From Bacillota bacterium (GTDB taxonomy: Bacteria > Bacillota > Clostridia > Oscillospirales > Acutalibacteraceae): a stretch of DNA of 8,552 bases. Both the position numbers and the translations under genes were made by a program. The stretch spans positions 1 to 8,552 of the forward strand of contig JAEWUH010000098.1 of the NCBI GenBank assembly GCA_023397245.1, read 5' to 3'. Shown here in pieces: positions 6,132 through 8,552 of this stretch. Every line of letters starts with the position of its first letter. The stretch's first letter is position 1. A model generated the notes under the pieces. The model saw nothing but the letters and a program-made list of their open reading frames with translations. It ran no database searches and had not been told where the DNA came from.

Positions 6132-6171
6132 AACAAACAGCATAACATTTTATGAAGAAAGAAGCCTGATT

Positions 6172-7119
6172 ATGATCGTCAATAAAAATAAAGTGGTAAT
6201 TATCGGCGCCGGTGCGGTCGGTTCCGCAACTGCCTTCAGCCTGGTAACGCAGGGTGTCTGCGACGAGGTGGTCCTTACCGATATCAACGCCGAAAAGGCG
6301 GTCGGCGAAGTCATGGACCTGCAGCACTGTATCGAATATCTCAACCGCAACGTAAAAGTAAACGCCGGAAGCTATGAGGACTGTTCCGATGCGGACATCG
6401 TTGTGATTACCGCTTCCGCCCCGTATATTAAGGGCCAGAACCGACTGGATATGCTGGAGACCAGCGAAAAAATTGTAAAAAGCATCGTGGAACCGATCAT
6501 GAAGAGCGGATTCGACGGCCATTTTGTTGTGATTTCCAACCCGGTAGACGTAATTTCCTATTATGTCTACAAGCTGTCCGGCCTGCCGAAGAACCAGATC
6601 ATCGGTACGGGCACGGCGCTGGATACCGCAAGGCTGAAATGCCTGATTGCGAAAAAAATCGACGTGGACCCGCGGAGCGTACACTGCACCGTGATGGGGG
6701 AACACGGCGATTCCCAGATGGTGCCCTGGAGCCGCGTGACCGTGGGCGGCAAGGACTTCTTTAATATCATCGCGGACAACAAAGACCGTCTGGAGGGAAC
6801 CCGGCTGGATGAACTGGTAAAGGAGACCGCGGAAGCCGGCTGGGAAATTATGCACCGGAAAGGCAATACGAACTGCGGCATTGCCACAAGCGCGGCAGGC
6901 ATTATTAAAGCGATCCTGCAGGACGAAAACAAGATCATCCCGGTATCCACCCTGCTCTGCGGGGAATACGGCGAATCCGGCGTGTTTGCCGGCGTACCGG
7001 CGGTGCTGAACCGCAGCGGCGTAAAGGAAGTTGTGGAGGTACGCATGGAGGAGGAGGAACTGAAGCAATTCAAAAATTCCGTTTCGGTAATCCGGGAATT
7101 TACCAATAAGCTGCATTAA
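6172..7119 (+). CDS. ldh: L-lactate dehydrogenase-like NAD-dependent 2-hydroxyacid dehydrogenase
   Basis: Cytosolic enzyme of the LDH/MDH family, expected to reduce pyruvate to L-lactate with NADH and so regenerate NAD+ in fermentation. The 315 residues match family length. Visible: Rossmann GAGAVGSA (12-19), Asp37 (LTDIN) for NAD ribose, catalytic Arg91 in the mobile loop, LDTAR with Asp151 and Arg154, catalytic His178 in GEHGDS, and Thr233 in KGNTNCGIA. The specificity residue six before the loop arginine, Gln in classical LDH and Arg in MDH, is Tyr85 here (APYIKGQNR), so the true substrate is less certain and a bulkier or different 2-oxoacid is possible. The start at 6172 is preferred: a TTG at 6061 would add 37 basic, non-family residues and lies upstream of the promoter. 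The Shine-Dalgarno site is weak (AAGAAAGAAG, 6154-6163). The rRNA methyltransferase gene follows after 24 nt. Confidence 0.9.
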   Translation: MIVNKNKVVIIGAGAVGSATAFSLVTQGVCDEVVLTDINAEKAVGEVMDLQHCIEYLNRNVKVNAGSYEDCSDADIVVITASAPYIKGQNRLDMLETSEKIVKSIVEPIMKSGFDGHFVVISNPVDVISYYVYKLSGLPKNQIIGTGTALDTARLKCLIAKKIDVDPRSVHCTVMGEHGDSQMVPWSRVTVGGKDFFNIIADNKDRLEGTRLDELVKETAEAGWEIMHRKGNTNCGIATSAAGIIKAILQDENKIIPVSTLLCGEYGESGVFAGVPAVLNRSGVKEVVEVRMEEEELKQFKNSVSVIREFTNKLH

Positions 7120-7143
7120 ATTCAGAATATGTGAGGAACTTTT

Positions 7144-8373
7144 ATGAAACAGAACAGAGGATACCCCGTCGCCGCGGTTACGCGAAAAGCGGAAAACAGC
7201 ATTCAGTCCGGTCATCCGTGGGTTTACAACACCGAGGTCGTTAAGGTGGAGGGCGACTGCAAAAACGGCGACCTGATCGATCTGGTAAGCCCGCGCGGAA
7301 AATATCTGGGGACGGGCTTTTACAACGGCAATTCAAAAATCCGGGTGCGCGTCATCTCCCGCAACGCGAACGATACCTTTGATGAGGCCTTTTTTGAGCG
7401 CCGCCTGCGCCACGCCTGGAATTACAGGAAAACCGTAATGGGAAACGACATTTCCTGCTGCCGCATCATCTTCGGCGAATCGGATATCTTCCCCGGCCTG
7501 ACGGTCGACCGGTTCAACAATATTCTTGTGGCGCAGACCCTTTCACTCGGCATTGAGCAGAGAAAGCCCCTGCTTTTCAATCTGCTTTACCGCATTCTGA
7601 AAGAGGACGGGCAGCAGATCGACGGAATCTATGAACGCAACGACGTAGCGATCCGCGAGCTGGAGGGCATGAAGCAGGGCAAGGGCTTCTTCCCCGTCGA
7701 AGGGCAGCCTGAACCGGAATCCACCGTAACAACCATTACGGAAAACGGCATCGAATACGGCGTGGATTTTGAAAACGGACAGAAAACCGGATTCTTTCTC
7801 GACCAGAAATACAACCGGCAGGCCGTGGCGAAAATCAGCCGCGGAAAACGCGTGCTGGACTGCTTTACGCACACCGGATCGTTCGCGCTGAACGCGGCAA
7901 AAGGCGGGGCGGAGCACGTCCACGCCGTGGATATCTCCGCCGAGGCAATCGAAATGGCGCAGGAAAACGCAAAGCGGAACCATCTTGAGGGAAACATGAG
8001 CTTCCAGACCGCAAACGTATTTGACCTGCTGCCGGAGCTGCCCTGCGGCGCAAAAAGCGACTACGATCTGGTCATCCTTGACCCGCCTGCCTTTACCAAA
8101 TCGCGCAGCACGGTGGAAAGCGCCACAAGGGGTTACAAGGAAATCAATCTGCGCGCAATGAAACTTCTTCCCCGCGGCGGTTACCTTGCCACCTGCTCCT
8201 GCTCCCATTTTATGACCGAGGAGCTGTTCTGCGGGATGCTGCGCGCAGCGGCTTTTGACGCGCAGGTGATGCTGCGGCAGGTGGAAGCCCGCCAGCAGGC
8301 CCCGGATCATCCGATTTTGTGGAACGTACCGGAAACAAATTACTTAAAATTCTATATTTTTCAGATTGAATGA
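7144..8373 (+). CDS. rlmI: RlmI-like class I SAM-dependent 23S rRNA (cytosine-5) methyltransferase
   Basis: 409 residues, near the usual length of COG1092 proteins (E. coli RlmI, which makes m5C1962 in 23S rRNA, is 396). An N-terminal PUA-type RNA-binding domain (about 5-75; GHPWVYNTE at 23-31) is followed by a linking domain (about 80-190) and a Rossmann methyltransferase. Key motifs are FENGQKTGFFLDQ (209-221), the SAM loop VLDCFTHTGSFA (237-248), acidic Asp263 in AVDIS, motif IV DPPAF (313-317), RGYKEIN (329-335), and CSCSH (351-355) with Cys353 the likely nucleophile, aligning with E. coli FSCSG. The ribosome binding site GTGAGGAA (7131-7138) lies before the ATG. It is probably co-transcribed with ldh (24-nt gap, no terminator) and ends in a strong terminator. 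The family is certain; the exact target base is inferred from RlmI. Confidence 0.9.
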   Translation: MKQNRGYPVAAVTRKAENSIQSGHPWVYNTEVVKVEGDCKNGDLIDLVSPRGKYLGTGFYNGNSKIRVRVISRNANDTFDEAFFERRLRHAWNYRKTVMGNDISCCRIIFGESDIFPGLTVDRFNNILVAQTLSLGIEQRKPLLFNLLYRILKEDGQQIDGIYERNDVAIRELEGMKQGKGFFPVEGQPEPESTVTTITENGIEYGVDFENGQKTGFFLDQKYNRQAVAKISRGKRVLDCFTHTGSFALNAAKGGAEHVHAVDISAEAIEMAQENAKRNHLEGNMSFQTANVFDLLPELPCGAKSDYDLVILDPPAFTKSRSTVESATRGYKEINLRAMKLLPRGGYLATCSCSHFMTEELFCGMLRAAAFDAQVMLRQVEARQQAPDHPILWNVPETNYLKFYIFQIE

Positions 8374-8385
8374 CAATGTTCTTCC

Positions 8386-8433
8386 AACCGGGAATATACT
8401 TTGCCTGTAAACCTTCAGGCTTCGCCGCCGGTT
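8386..8433. other. Nested inverted repeats ahead of the terminator
   Basis: Outer arms AACCGG (8386-8391) and CCGGTT (8428-8433) enclose an inner hairpin GCCTG (8403-8407) / CAGGC (8416-8420). GCTTCGCCG occurs here (8419-8427) and again in the terminator loop region (8446-8454). It may be a transcript 3' end structure or the remnant of a short intergenic repeat; its function is unknown. Confidence 0.3.
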
Positions 8434-8436
8434 TGT

Positions 8437-8470
8437 ATCGTCCCCGCTTCGCCGGGGGCGATTTTTTCTT
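8437..8470 (+). terminator. Intrinsic terminator of the ldh-rRNA methyltransferase unit
   Basis: ATCGTCCCCG (8437-8446) pairs with CGGGGGCGAT (8453-8462), 10 bp with one T-G wobble, around the loop CTTCGC. It is followed by TTTTTTCTT. This is a textbook Rho-independent terminator about 64 nt after the stop codon. Confidence 0.95.
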
Positions 8471-8497
8471 GTAAATTTTTTGCTTTTCCGATATAAT
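8469..8497 (+). promoter_or_regulatory. Promoter of the gene beyond the right edge
   Basis: TTGTAA (8469-8474), exactly 17 nt, then TATAAT (8492-8497): four of six and six of six consensus matches. It begins in the T-tract of the preceding terminator, so the two units are packed back to back. An AATAG-T-CTATT palindrome (8500-8510) covers the expected transcription start and could be a small operator. Confidence 0.75.
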
Positions 8498-8536
8498 AAA
8501 ATAGTCTATTATCACAATAAAGCAGGAGTAATTTAC

Positions 8537-8544
8537 AGGAGGGG
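8537..8544 (+). promoter_or_regulatory. Strong ribosome binding site for an off-window gene
   Basis: AGGAGGGG ends 8 nt before the window edge, with the AT-rich TATAAATC after it. A start codon would be expected at or just past 8553. The gene itself is not visible, so nothing can be said about its product. Confidence 0.7.
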
Positions 8545-8552
8545 TATAAATC

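Noticed and set aside
6061..6171. 37-residue N-terminal extension of the lactate dehydrogenase from a TTG
   Set aside because: It covers the tandem repeat and the ldh promoter. The LDH fold begins at MIVNKNKVVIIGAG.
5976..6171. Rex operator controlling ldh
   Set aside because: No TTGTGA-type half-site with its partner occurs in the divergent region; the repeat there is AACTGTAA-based.
6103..7215. Long open frame (370 codons) on the - strand opposite ldh
   Set aside because: It is the shadow of a well-supported gene with GC-rich third positions. The translation has no recognisable motif and no plausible promoter or ribosome binding site, while ldh on the + strand has full catalytic motifs.

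Overview
The window looks like chromosomal DNA from an anaerobic, low-to-mid GC Firmicute, most likely a Clostridia member of the Oscillospirales/Ruminococcaceae type. This rests on protein style (a clostridial split MetH, an NAD-dependent L-lactate dehydrogenase, a cysteine-rich FMN enzyme), AAAGGAG-type ribosome binding sites and sigma-A-like TATAAT promoters. No taxonomic search could be run, so the placement is an inference. I see no mobile element, CRISPR array, tRNA or rRNA.

Left half (about 65-5113, + strand): one apparent four-gene methionine/one-carbon operon. It starts at a sigma-A-like promoter whose -10 box sits in a perfect 10-bp-arm palindrome. The order is metF, a stand-alone MetH activation subunit, metH without its own activation domain, and an FMN-dependent alpha-hydroxy-acid-dehydrogenase-like protein with an N-terminal four-cysteine cluster. 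It ends at a strong hairpin. The first three genes form a coherent pathway: MetF makes 5-methyl-THF, MetH passes the methyl group to homocysteine through cobalamin, and the separate subunit rescues oxidised cobalamin using SAM. The fourth gene follows metH by 30 nt with no terminator between them. Its link to the pathway is unknown, but a flavin plus possible Fe-S protein here invites the idea that it is a redox partner.

Middle (5081-6040, - strand): trxA (thioredoxin) and a small lipoprotein of unknown function, each with its own promoter and terminator. trxA converges on the methionine operon and shares its terminator hairpin. A TATCACAT/ATGTGATA inverted repeat covers the trxA promoter.

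Right half (6042-8467, + strand): a divergent control region with a 21-bp tandem direct repeat, then an L-lactate dehydrogenase-like gene with an unusual specificity residue. An RlmI-like 23S rRNA methyltransferase follows 24 nt later, and a classical terminator closes the unit. Immediately after it lie a near-consensus promoter and a strong ribosome binding site for a gene that begins just beyond the window.

Most of the region is housekeeping in character. The points most worth a second look are the two cysteine-rich proteins in the methionine operon, the atypical active sites of the FMN enzyme and the lactate dehydrogenase, and three unexplained operator-like repeats (74-100, 5490-5526, 6042-6083).
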